From DASZCR01 sp035942915 (GTDB lineage Bacteria; Acidobacteriota; Blastocatellia; Pyrinomonadales; Pyrinomonadaceae): a DNA stretch of 33,754 bases. A program made the position numbers and the translations under genes. Within the stretch, counting starts at the first letter, position 1; the number at the start of each line of letters is the position of its first letter. The stretch covers positions 1 to 33,754 of the forward strand of contig DASZCR010000295.1 in the NCBI GenBank assembly GCA_035942915.1, in the 5' to 3' direction. Positions 15,789-24,998 of this stretch are shown piece after piece. The notes beneath the pieces were generated by a model. The model was not told where the DNA came from and searched no databases. It worked only from the letters and a program-made list of their open reading frames with translations.

Positions 15789-17603
15789 ATGCGCTTTCCA
15801 CAAGTATTCATCGACGACCTCCGGCGGCAAGCCGACATCGTGCGCGTCGTGGGCGATTACGTCTCGCTGAAGAAGAAGGGCGCCAACTGGATGGCCTGCT
15901 GCCCGTTTCATCAGGAGAAGACGCCCAGTTTCTCCGTCAATCCGTCGAAGGAGATTTTCTACTGCTTCGGCTGCGCCAAGGGCGGCAGCGTCTTCAACTT
16001 CGTGATGGAAATCGAGCGCGTCTCTTTCCCGGAAGCCGTCCGCATCGTCGCCGAAAAGGTCGGGATGCCGCTGCCCGCGATGGAGGAGGACAAACGCTTT
16101 GAAGCGCGGCGCAAAGAGGCCGACGAAATCATCCAACTCAACTCGTGGGCGCTCGAATGGTGGGAGCAGCAGCTTGCCGACGCGGGCGCCGACGCGCGCG
16201 CCGCACGCGAGTACGTCGAGGGACGCGCCATCACAGAAGAGACGCGTCGCGCCTTTCGTCTCGGCTTTGCGCCGAACAGTTGGGACGCGCTCGGCACTCA
16301 TCTGAAAACGAAGGGCGCGTCTCCGGCGCAGATAGAGCGCAGCGGCCTCGTCGTCAAAAAGGACGCGGGCGGCTACTACGACCGCTTCCGCGCGCGTCTC
16401 ATCTTCCCCGTCTTCGACTCGCAGGGAAGGCCGGTCGCCTTCGGCGGCCGCGCCATCCGCCCCGGCGACGAACCGAAGTACCTGAACTCGCCGGAAACGG
16501 CCGCCTACACCAAAGGCAGACACCTCTACGGGCTGCACCTTTCGCGCGACGAGATTCGCAAAAAGCGTTTCGCCATCCTCGTCGAAGGCTATCTCGACCT
16601 GATTATTCCCTATCAGTTCGGCGTCCGTAACATGGTGGCGAGTCTCGGCACGGCGCTGACGCCCGAACAGGTGAAACTGCTGGGGCGGTTTGCGCGTAAG
16701 GTCGTAGTCAACTATGATGGGGACAAGGCGGGGGTACAGGCGGCGAAAAGGGCTATCGAAACCCTTCTGGCAGAAGACTTTGAGGTCAAGGTTCTGGTGC
16801 TGCCGGACAACGCCGACCCGGACGAGTTCATCAAAGGACAGGGTGTCGAGGAGTACAACAGGCGACGGGGAGAAGCTTTCCCACACATACAATTCGTGCT
16901 CGACCAAGCTCTGCGGGATCGCAACCTCCGCAACCCGGCGCAAAAAGCCGAGGCGGTGGAGGAGGTGCTCCCGTTTGTCCGCGTCCTCAGAAACCGGATT
17001 CAGAAGCGCGAATACTTCGACATGGTGATGGACTCCCTGCGCGTCGATGAGCCGAACTTGCGCCGCGAACTCTGGAAGTCGGTCAACGCGGGCGACGGCG
17101 CCGCGACCGATGTCAAACAGAAGGTCACGCGCGCCGAGAGCGTGCCGCCGACGGTCGCCGAACAGAAGCTTCTCGAACTGCTCATGCACGACGAGGAGTT
17201 GCGTCGTCTGGTGCTGCCGCACCTCGAAGAGAGCGATTACGCGGACTTGCCGACAGCTTCGGTCTTCCGCGCCTTGAAAACTTTGGACGAGCGCGGTGCG
17301 CCGGTTGACTTCGCCTCGATGAGCGAAGAGATTGGCGACGACCCGGTGGCCGCAGACCTCGTCGCGATGCTCTTGATGGGCGACCCTGTACGCGCCGAGG
17401 GCGAGGCGACGGACGACGTGCTGGCGCAGGCCGAGAGTTGCGTCGTGACGCTCAGGCTGATGCGTGTCGACAGGCGGCTCAAAGAGCTGGCCGTCGAGAT
17501 AGTCGAGGCCGAGCGCGCCGGAGACGCGGCGCGGCGCGACCAATTGGTCTTAGAGAATTTGGAGTGGACGCGTCTGAGAGGCGCGCTGATGACGCGCACA
17601 TAG
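15789..17603 (+). CDS. dnaG: DNA primase
   Basis: The 604-residue primase makes RNA primers for replication. The N-terminal CHC2 zinc-binding domain has C38, H41, C59 and C62. The TOPRIM catalytic core has VEGYLD (E266) and DGDKAG (D310, D312), the acidic residues that bind metal. The C-terminal portion (about 440-604) is the helicase-interaction region and is divergent, as usual. Start and length fit the family. It follows mutS2 by 25 bases and precedes rpoD, a dnaG-rpoD order also found in the E. coli macromolecular synthesis operon; rpsU is not in the window. The segment around 16690-17010 uses GGG, AGG, GTA and CTT codons more than the rest of the gene. Confidence 0.96.
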   Translation: MRFPQVFIDDLRRQADIVRVVGDYVSLKKKGANWMACCPFHQEKTPSFSVNPSKEIFYCFGCAKGGSVFNFVMEIERVSFPEAVRIVAEKVGMPLPAMEEDKRFEARRKEADEIIQLNSWALEWWEQQLADAGADARAAREYVEGRAITEETRRAFRLGFAPNSWDALGTHLKTKGASPAQIERSGLVVKKDAGGYYDRFRARLIFPVFDSQGRPVAFGGRAIRPGDEPKYLNSPETAAYTKGRHLYGLHLSRDEIRKKRFAILVEGYLDLIIPYQFGVRNMVASLGTALTPEQVKLLGRFARKVVVNYDGDKAGVQAAKRAIETLLAEDFEVKVLVLPDNADPDEFIKGQGVEEYNRRRGEAFPHIQFVLDQALRDRNLRNPAQKAEAVEEVLPFVRVLRNRIQKREYFDMVMDSLRVDEPNLRRELWKSVNAGDGAATDVKQKVTRAESVPPTVAEQKLLELLMHDEELRRLVLPHLEESDYADLPTASVFRALKTLDERGAPVDFASMSEEIGDDPVAADLVAMLLMGDPVRAEGEATDDVLAQAESCVVTLRLMRVDRRLKELAVEIVEAERAGDAARRDQLVLENLEWTRLRGALMTRT

Positions 17604-17675
17604 TAGCTCGCAAGGCGGCGACGCCAAGCCACTCGGTCGAACAACTGATAGTTTCAAGCGCGCTGCGCTTGCCGC

Positions 17676-17710
17676 CCGCCGGATAGTGAAAAGTTTTTCG
17701 CTCCCGGCGG
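17676..17710 (+). other. Long hairpin between dnaG and rpoD
   Basis: CCGCCGG (17676-17682) pairs with CCGGCGG (17704-17710); inside, AGTGAAAA (17685-17692) pairs with TTTTCGCT (17695-17702) through one G-U pair. The small bulge (AT versus C) separates the two helices and the terminal loop is two to four bases. The outer helix is GC-only and no U-run follows it, so it looks more like an RNA-processing or translation-control element than an intrinsic terminator. It lies about 20-40 bases ahead of the rpoD start. Nothing else was recognised in the 144-base gap. Confidence 0.6.
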
Positions 17711-17747
17711 CCACAGGCGCGCGCGGAAGGTGGGCAAAGAATTGAGC

Positions 17748-19475
<1,728 letters not shown>

Positions 19476-19540
19476 AAGAAGGCGTTTGTCAGACGCGCTC
19501 TCGTGTGAGTCCGCCGAGCGACGACTGACGACTGTGTTTT

Positions 19541-21427
19541 ATGTCCCGTATTGTTGAAAGCTACAAGCGCAAGCTTGAGCGCGAAGAAGGATGGATTCTG
19601 AAACGCGGCGCGCAGTTGCGCGTCGCGTTGTGCTATCCGAACGTCTACGCGGTCGGGATGGCGAACCTCGGCTTCCAGTCCGTCTACGAGATTTTCAACA
19701 ACATCCCGGAAGTCTCCTGCGAGCGCGTCTTCCTGCCCGACGAAGCGGAGTTGCGCGAGTACGAGAAGACGGGCGCGCCGCTCCTGTCGCTCGAATCGCA
19801 GACGCCCGTGCGCGACTTCGACCTGATAGCCTTCTCCATCTCCTTCGAGACGGACTACTACCACATGGCGCGCGTCCTGCGCCTCGCACGCGTGCCTCTG
19901 TGGTCGAAAGACAGGACGCACCACGACCCGTTAATCGTGATGGGCGGCGCGGCCTCTTTCCTCAATCCCGAACCCATCGCAGAGTTTACTGACGCCATCG
20001 CCGTCGGCGAGGGCGAGATACTCGCGCCGAAACTGATTGACCTCATCTTAGAGAACGCCGAAGAGGGCGGCGACAAAGAGGCTCTGCTCCTGAAACTGGC
20101 GCGCACCGGACGCGGCTTCTACGTCCCATCGCTTTACGAAGTCAGTTACAACCCGGACGGCACAATCGAAGCTTACACACCGAAGGCCGAGGGCGTGCCC
20201 TCGCGCGTCGGGCGCATGGTGGCGGCCGAGAATCCGAAGCAGGGCAGCCTCAAGCGCGCTGTCCGTCGCGGCGACTGGGACATCGTCGAGCGTTTGAAAG
20301 GCGAGGAGGTCTTTGCGCCTTCGACCGTCGTCTGGGCTCCCGACGCGGAGATGGGCGAGCGTTTTCTCGTCGAGATTTCGCGCGGCTGCTCGCAAGGTTG
20401 CCGCTTCTGTTGGGCGGGCTTCAACTACTGGCCGCCGCGCGTCGTGCCGGCGCGCGACGTGCTGGCGAAGGCCGCCGCGTGGCGCGCGAAGACGGACAAA
20501 ATCGGTCTCGTCTCGACGGCCGTCTGCGACCACCCGGAAATCAGCCAGATACTCGCGGGCTTGCGCGAGATGGACTATCGCATCTCGGTCTCGTCGCTCA
20601 GGCTCGACCAGATTGAAGACGAACTGTTGGACGCGCTCGTCGAATCGCGCGACCAGCAGATTGCCGTCGCGCCGGAGACCGGCTCAGACCGCCTGCGTAA
20701 AGTCATCAACAAGAATCTGACGAACGACGAGATAGTCGATATCTGCGGCTCGGTCTTCGACCGGGGGATGCTGACCGTCAAGCTCTACCTGATGGCGGGC
20801 TTGCCGACCGAGACCGACGAAGACCTCGAAGCGATGGTCGCGCTCGTCGAGCGCATTAAAGACCGGATGGTTGAAACCGGCAGACGCTTCGGGCGCGTCG
20901 GGAAAATCATTCCCGCGCTGAACGGCTTCGTGCCCAAACCCAACACGCCTTTTCAGTGGGAGCCTATCTGCGAAGAACGCGAGTTGAAGCGGCGTCTCAA
21001 GTGGCTCTCGAAGAATCTGGCGCGCATCCCGAACGTCGAAGTGCGTGTCATGTCGGCGCGCGTCGCGCACGAACAGGCGCTCTTCTCGCTCGGCGACCGT
21101 CGCGTCGCGCGCGTTATCGAAGTGATGGCTCAGCGGGGCGGCGACCTGCAAGCGGCGCTGCGCGAGACGGCGACGGACGCCGATTTTCACACGCGTCGCA
21201 CGCGCTCCTACGACGAGGTGCTGCCCTGGGAGATAATCGACTCCGGACTCTCGCGCGCCTTCATGCGACAGGAGCACGAACGCTCGGCCATCGCGCGCTC
21301 GACCGCGCCGTGTCCTTCGGTTGACACCTGCACGCGTTGCGGGGTCTGCCCGACGACATGGCTTGCCGCTGCGCCCGCCGGACTCGTCCAACTGAAAGGG
21401 ACAGCGAAGGCCGAAGTTGCAGCCTGA
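19541..21427 (+). CDS. B12-binding-type radical SAM protein of unknown function
   Basis: The 628-residue protein begins with a cobalamin-binding-like Rossmann region (about 25-190; ALCYPNVYAVGMANLG), followed by a radical SAM domain with C283-x3-C287-x2-C290 (RGCSQGCRFCWAG) that binds the catalytic 4Fe-4S cluster. It resembles the conserved family annotated as TIGR03960, often linked or fused to a DUF2344 protein; here the partner is not adjacent. The C-terminus has a further cysteine set C591, C597, C600 and C603 (DTCTRCGVC), likely another metal or Fe-S site. The family's reaction is not established, although tRNA or rRNA modification has been suggested for relatives. It is 65 bases after rpoD; a strong terminator ends it. 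No ribosome-binding site is visible. Confidence 0.85.
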   Translation: MSRIVESYKRKLEREEGWILKRGAQLRVALCYPNVYAVGMANLGFQSVYEIFNNIPEVSCERVFLPDEAELREYEKTGAPLLSLESQTPVRDFDLIAFSISFETDYYHMARVLRLARVPLWSKDRTHHDPLIVMGGAASFLNPEPIAEFTDAIAVGEGEILAPKLIDLILENAEEGGDKEALLLKLARTGRGFYVPSLYEVSYNPDGTIEAYTPKAEGVPSRVGRMVAAENPKQGSLKRAVRRGDWDIVERLKGEEVFAPSTVVWAPDAEMGERFLVEISRGCSQGCRFCWAGFNYWPPRVVPARDVLAKAAAWRAKTDKIGLVSTAVCDHPEISQILAGLREMDYRISVSSLRLDQIEDELLDALVESRDQQIAVAPETGSDRLRKVINKNLTNDEIVDICGSVFDRGMLTVKLYLMAGLPTETDEDLEAMVALVERIKDRMVETGRRFGRVGKIIPALNGFVPKPNTPFQWEPICEERELKRRLKWLSKNLARIPNVEVRVMSARVAHEQALFSLGDRRVARVIEVMAQRGGDLQAALRETATDADFHTRRTRSYDEVLPWEIIDSGLSRAFMRQEHERSAIARSTAPCPSVDTCTRCGVCPTTWLAAAPAGLVQLKGTAKAEVAA

Positions 21428-21445
21428 AAGATTGAAGCGCGATTG

Positions 21446-21489
21446 ATGTCGGGGCAGGCATGAGATGCTTGCCCCGACATTTTTATTTC
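21446..21489 (+). terminator. Strong intrinsic terminator
   Basis: A 16-bp stem (21446-21461 with 21465-21480) has one G-U pair and a three-base loop GAG. It is followed by TTTTTATTTC. It lies 18 bases after the radical SAM stop codon and just before the 3' end of a convergent gene, so it closes the plus-strand block that includes rpoD. Confidence 0.93.
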
Positions 21490-21492
21490 TTC

Positions 21493-21897
21493 TTATCGCG
21501 GCGCGAGGAAAGAGCTGCTCGTGACCGTGTGGTCGAAATCGTACTGGTATGTGTAACCGGGCAGAGGGATGTTGCGCACCCAGCGCACGCGCGCCTCGAC
21601 GCGCCCCTCGCGCGTCTGCACGTCAATCACGGCATCCTTCGGAATGTCGTTCTCGTCGGCGCTCTCGCGCAGACGGTTTCTCACCCAGTCCGTATCACGC
21701 CCGGAGCCTGCGCCGATGTTGACGACTTCCTGCATCGTGTCTTTGAAGAGATACGCGTGATAGGCGACGGGGATGTATTGATAGGCTGAGTAGGCGACAA
21801 GCCCGATGACGACGATGGTGATGATGAAGCTAAGACGCGCCCCGCCGCGCTCGTCGGAGAACGCACGACGGCGGCGCGTTTCGAGGGAACTGTTCAT
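21493..21897 (-). CDS. Small single-pass membrane protein (DUF4845-like)
   Basis: The 134-residue protein has a positively charged N-terminus (residues 1-22), one membrane span (about 25-45, LSFIITIVVIGLVAYSAYQYI) and a C-terminal domain of about 85 residues, probably exported. The C-terminal domain (VRNRLRESADENDIPKDAVIDV ... YTYQYDFDHTVTSSS) resembles DUF4845 proteins; the function is unknown. The ATG at 21897 has a good ribosome-binding site (GAAGGAAA). It starts 14 bases after the aroB stop codon, so the two are probably cotranscribed. The terminator at 21446-21489 lies past its 3' end. Confidence 0.7.
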   Translation of the reverse strand: MNSSLETRRRRAFSDERGGARLSFIITIVVIGLVAYSAYQYIPVAYHAYLFKDTMQEVVNIGAGSGRDTDWVRNRLRESADENDIPKDAVIDVQTREGRVEARVRWVRNIPLPGYTYQYDFDHTVTSSSFLAPR

Positions 21898-21910
21898 GTG
21901 TGGTTTTCCT

Positions 21911-23089
21911 TCAAACCTGCCGACGGGAGTTTCGGTCAGCGCCGAGCGCGGCGCGTATCGACGCGAGGACGACGCGCTGTGGGATGTCGGCCGCATCCAC
22001 GACGCGCGCGCGCCCCAACTCTTCGAGCAGTACCCAGAAGACTCTGCCGCCGACCGCCTTCTTATCCGTTGCGAGCCAACGCATGAGCGACGCGGCTTCC
22101 ATGTCTGCGGCCGGCGGCAAGCGTCCGGCCAGCCGGACGGCTTGGCGCAACAATTCTAACTCCGATGCGTCGAGCAATCCTAGCCTGAAGGAGATTTCGC
22201 CCGCTGCGAGCATGCCGTAGCCGACGGCCTCGCCGTGCCGGAAGCGACGGTAAGCGGTCGCCGCTTCGAGCGCGTGGCCGACCGTATGACCGAAGTTGAG
22301 AATGCGACGCGAACGCGCGTCCGTGCGCCCCACATCCTCGCGCTCGTCGCCCGCCACGACCCGCGCCTTGAACTCGACCTGAGCCGCGACGAGATTGATT
22401 AAACGCGCGACGCGCGAACTTCGTCGCAGGCTCGCTTCCCCTCGCTCCTCCGAGAGAAACGCGCGCGTCTGTTCAAAGAGGCGTCGGTCGCCTACCGCCC
22501 CCTGCTTGATGGCCTCACACCAGCCTGCCGTCAACTCTCTACGAGGCAAACTGTCGAGCGTCTCTATATCCACGACGACGGCGCGCGGATGATGGAACGC
22601 GCCGACCAGATTCTTCCCCGCACGCGTGTTGACGCCGGTTTTTCCGCCGACCGAAGAATCTATCTGCGCAAGCAGCGTCGTCGGCACCTGCACGAACGAG
22701 ACGCCGCGCAGGTGCAAGGCCGACGCAAATCCTGCGAGGTCGCCGACGACGCCACCGCCGAGTGCGACGACCGCGTCCGCCCTTCCTATCTTCGACTCGG
22801 CGAGGAAGGCCAGAGCGCGCTCCGCCGTGTGCAGAGTCTTGTAACGCTCGCCGTCGCCCATCAGCCAGTCGGCCACCTCAAAGCCCTGCGCGCGCAGGCT
22901 CTCCAACACGCGCCCGCCGTAGAGCGAGAAGACGCGCCGGTTCGAGATGAGCGCGACACGCCGCGCATGCTCGGACAACGCGCGACGAGCCGTCTCGCCG
23001 ACCACTCCGAGCACCTCAGCGCCGACCTCGACCTCGTAACCCGCGCCCGCGCGCACACGCACACGACGCGTCTTGAAGGCTTCACTCAA
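21911..23089 (-). CDS. aroB: 3-dehydroquinate synthase
   Basis: This 392-residue enzyme converts DAHP to 3-dehydroquinate, the second step of the shikimate pathway. Motifs include the NAD-binding GGGVVGDLAGF, the PTTLLAQIDSSVGGKTGVN segment, KNLVGAFHHP and the metal-binding GHTVGHALE. It begins with a TTG codon at 23089, and the upstream gene stops inside it: TTGAGTGA holds both start and stop, an 8-base overlap that suggests translational coupling. GTG codons 9-11 positions downstream are possible alternatives. It is followed closely by the small membrane protein gene. No other shikimate gene is in the window. Confidence 0.94.
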   Translation of the reverse strand: MSEAFKTRRVRVRAGAGYEVEVGAEVLGVVGETARRALSEHARRVALISNRRVFSLYGGRVLESLRAQGFEVADWLMGDGERYKTLHTAERALAFLAESKIGRADAVVALGGGVVGDLAGFASALHLRGVSFVQVPTTLLAQIDSSVGGKTGVNTRAGKNLVGAFHHPRAVVVDIETLDSLPRRELTAGWCEAIKQGAVGDRRLFEQTRAFLSEERGEASLRRSSRVARLINLVAAQVEFKARVVAGDEREDVGRTDARSRRILNFGHTVGHALEAATAYRRFRHGEAVGYGMLAAGEISFRLGLLDASELELLRQAVRLAGRLPPAADMEAASLMRWLATDKKAVGGRVFWVLLEELGRARVVDAADIPQRVVLASIRAALGADRNSRRQV

Positions 23090-24614
23090 AGCTTGCCACC
23101 GCCGTCGTCAGTTCATCCGCCAACAGTTCAAAGCTCAATTCGCCCACGCCGACCAGCCGCGCCAGTTCCTCCACTCCGTAGCGCGATGCAGTGTTCCAGA
23201 TGTCTATCAACTCGTCACCCGCCGCGCGCGATGCGTACCAACGCCTGCCGTGCCGCCCGCGCAGGTAGTCGCGCCAACCCACCGCGAACAGACGCGCGCG
23301 CAAAGACGCTACTGCCGCAAAGGCTTCCTCCGCATGAAAGAGACGCGTGACCGGGTCGTGCCGAAAGCCTGTGGCTTCAGTGTAGAGCGCCGAGTAGGTT
23401 TCCGCGAGCGCGTCTGAGCGCACGTCCGCACTCTCCGAGAGCGCCTGCGCGTAGAGAAGCGCGGCCGACGTGCGACGCGCTTCGTAGAGTTCGACGAGCG
23501 CCAGAGCGCCCGCCGCCTCATGCGCTTCGGTCGCCCGCACCCCGCGCAGTTCGCCGAGCCACGCCGCATCCGTCAGCAGATTTGCGAACAGAAATCCGTG
23601 CGCCTGCTCCGTCGCCGAATCGGGCGGATAGACGAACTCAGGATAACGCGTCGCCTGCTCCTTCGACGCCCAACTCAGACTTTGTGCCCTCCCGGCCTCG
23701 CGCAAAAAATCTACGAAGGCACGCGTGCCCGTCTCCTCCGCATGGAAGACGAGCCGCACGTCCGTCGGCGGGGTGACGCCGAACGAGGCCGCGCGACGCT
23801 TCTTCGAGGGACGCGCGGCGTCGTCCACCTGTAGGTTCGTCTGACGCTCGACGCGAACGCCAAGCCCTCTCATCAACTCCGCGTAGACGGCGCGCACGTC
23901 GAGCGCACGGAAGAAGTCGTCGAGCAGCGTTGCGCGCTCGAAGCTCAACGCGTCCGCATAACTTAACGCCTCCTGTGAGACGGCCGCGACGGATGCCTTC
24001 ATCTTCCAACGCGCGAGGCTCCTGTGATAGGCCGACGCCGTGCGTTCGAGAAACGCTCGTGCAGACGCGGCCAGCGCCTCCCAATCAACGCCCGCCGTCT
24101 CCTCAAACAACGCGCGCAGGCTCCCGCATCCGCACTCGCGCGCAGACTCCCTGAGCGACTCAAGGCGCGCGGCGCGCAGGTCGTCGCACGAGCGCAACGC
24201 GTCGAACCAACGCGCGGCCAACTCTCGACGCCGCGCGCCATCCGTCTCAACCACGATTAAATCTTTTGCCTCGTCGGCTCGAACGCGAAGGCCGCCGACC
24301 CAGTCCACACGCGCCGCCTCCGTGCAACGCGACAACTCTGCGGACACCTCGCTCGCACTCGATTCCAGATAGTTCAGGCGCGCAGAGGCCGTGAGCGCGC
24401 GCAAGGCCGCGCGTTCCGTCTCAAACTGCGCGGGAGTCTGTTCGAGCGCGCCGTCGAGGTCATCCAGTGCCTCGCGCGTCCAGAGGTCGGAATAGCGTTC
24501 TTTAATCGGCTCGAAGCGGGGTGCAGAGGTGAGACCAGCGTGGTGGTTGTACCGCTCGCGCATGAGGGTTGAGCAGTAGGCTGCGAAATCGCGTCGGTAA
24601 TCGCCGGGGTTCAT
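23082..24614 (-). CDS. M3-like oligopeptidase homologue lacking its zinc-binding histidines
   Basis: The 510-residue, mainly helical protein lacks a signal peptide. The segment around 280-350 aligns by eye with the M3 (thimet/oligoendopeptidase) active site: RAASFGVTPPTDVRLVFHAE then FLREAGRAQS in place of the zinc motif FxHEAGHAxH. Both histidines are arginines (R305 and R309), while the catalytic glutamate (E306) and a later glutamate (E336 in ATEQAHGFLFANLL, matching the third ligand position) remain. It is therefore a likely catalytically inactive relative, a pseudo-peptidase, with a retained fold. No stop or frameshift interrupts it. The start was set at ATG 24614, with a TTG directly before it as an alternative. 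It overlaps aroB by 8 bases. Its role is unknown. Confidence 0.75.
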   Translation of the reverse strand: MNPGDYRRDFAAYCSTLMRERYNHHAGLTSAPRFEPIKERYSDLWTREALDDLDGALEQTPAQFETERAALRALTASARLNYLESSASEVSAELSRCTEAARVDWVGGLRVRADEAKDLIVVETDGARRRELAARWFDALRSCDDLRAARLESLRESARECGCGSLRALFEETAGVDWEALAASARAFLERTASAYHRSLARWKMKASVAAVSQEALSYADALSFERATLLDDFFRALDVRAVYAELMRGLGVRVERQTNLQVDDAARPSKKRRAASFGVTPPTDVRLVFHAEETGTRAFVDFLREAGRAQSLSWASKEQATRYPEFVYPPDSATEQAHGFLFANLLTDAAWLGELRGVRATEAHEAAGALALVELYEARRTSAALLYAQALSESADVRSDALAETYSALYTEATGFRHDPVTRLFHAEEAFAAVASLRARLFAVGWRDYLRGRHGRRWYASRAAGDELIDIWNTASRYGVEELARLVGVGELSFELLADELTTAVASFE

Positions 24615-24696
24615 CAACGGCGCCAGACGCGCCTTCGACTCCTTATCAGTTTCGGGAGACGATTGTAGCACGCCGCCGGTTCTGAGGTCTTTCGCA

Positions 24697-24810
24697 CAAA
24701 ATAAGAACGGGCGCGGCAAACTTGGGGAATGCCGTGCCCGTTCTAATTCGTGGTTACTGTCCTCACCCCAGCAACCACTGAGACGGAGGATCCACCAACC
24801 GTCTCTCTTG
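24697..24810 (-). ncRNA. Candidate small RNA or leader with three stem-loops and a terminator
   Basis: In the 384-base gap between glmM and the M3-like gene the minus strand can form three consecutive hairpins. Stem 1 has 7 pairs (24805-24799 with 24786-24780), stem 2 has 10 pairs (24778-24769 with 24759-24750, one G-U), and stem 3 has 15 pairs (24744-24730 with 24718-24704, one G-U). Stem 3 is followed by TTATTTTG, typical of an intrinsic terminator. A promoter-like sequence lies just upstream (24817-24846). The predicted RNA is about 114 bases. The loop of hairpin 2 has GGGG and that of hairpin 3 has CCCC, so a loop-loop contact is possible. It might be a free small RNA or an attenuating leader of the downstream M3-like/aroB operon. 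I do not recognise it as a known RNA family. Confidence 0.55.
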
Positions 24811-24816
24811 CCCCGC

Positions 24817-24846
24817 AATATACATCGCAATGTTTATGCCACGCAA
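24817..24846 (-). promoter_or_regulatory. Promoter of the candidate RNA
   Basis: On the minus strand TTGCGT (24846-24841) and TATATT (24822-24817) are separated by 18 bases. The -10 hexamer matches five of six consensus positions; the -35 matches three. Transcription would begin near 24810, a few bases before the first stem-loop. The palindrome at 24848-24875 adjoins the -35. Confidence 0.45.
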
Positions 24847-24847
24847 T

Positions 24848-24875
24848 AAGATTTTTGGACGGCGTCCAAAATCTT
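24848..24875. promoter_or_regulatory. 28-bp near-perfect palindrome next to a promoter
   Basis: The arms AAGATTTTTGGACG and CGTCCAAAATCTT meet around one central G; the only imperfection is an extra T. The palindrome lies directly upstream of the -35 hexamer of the candidate RNA promoter. It may be an operator. It could also form a stem at the end of the glmM transcript, but no U-run follows on that strand. The remainder of the gap (24876-24998) is AT-rich and shows no gene. Confidence 0.45.
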
Positions 24876-24998
24876 CGATTTTTACTGGGGTTTTTGGTCA
24901 TTTCGGCGTTTGCCCACGACCGAATGACAAAATCACGAGGCAGAAAGAGGGTAAGAATTACACTTCTCGGCGAGTAAATTTTTCCCGCCCACTCCTTT

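Noticed and set aside
15624..17543. Open frame of 639 codons on the minus strand opposite dnaG
   Set aside because: It lies antisense to well-supported dnaG and mutS2 and its translation has no recognisable domain; long antisense frames are common at this GC content.
24697..24810. T-box or known metabolite riboswitch
   Set aside because: The conserved T-box sequence (AGGGTGGNACCGCG) and recognisable riboswitch cores are absent.
24698..24830. Trp-rich leader peptide (GWW ... GCW) suggesting a trp-type attenuator
   Set aside because: The ATG at 24830 lies upstream of the predicted transcript start, the frame has no stop between the Trp codons and the terminator, and the downstream gene aroB acts early in the shikimate pathway and is not Trp-specific.
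24615..24830. N-terminal extension of the M3-like protein
   Set aside because: The region encodes the three stem-loops and terminator, and the extra residues show no similarity to M3 proteins.
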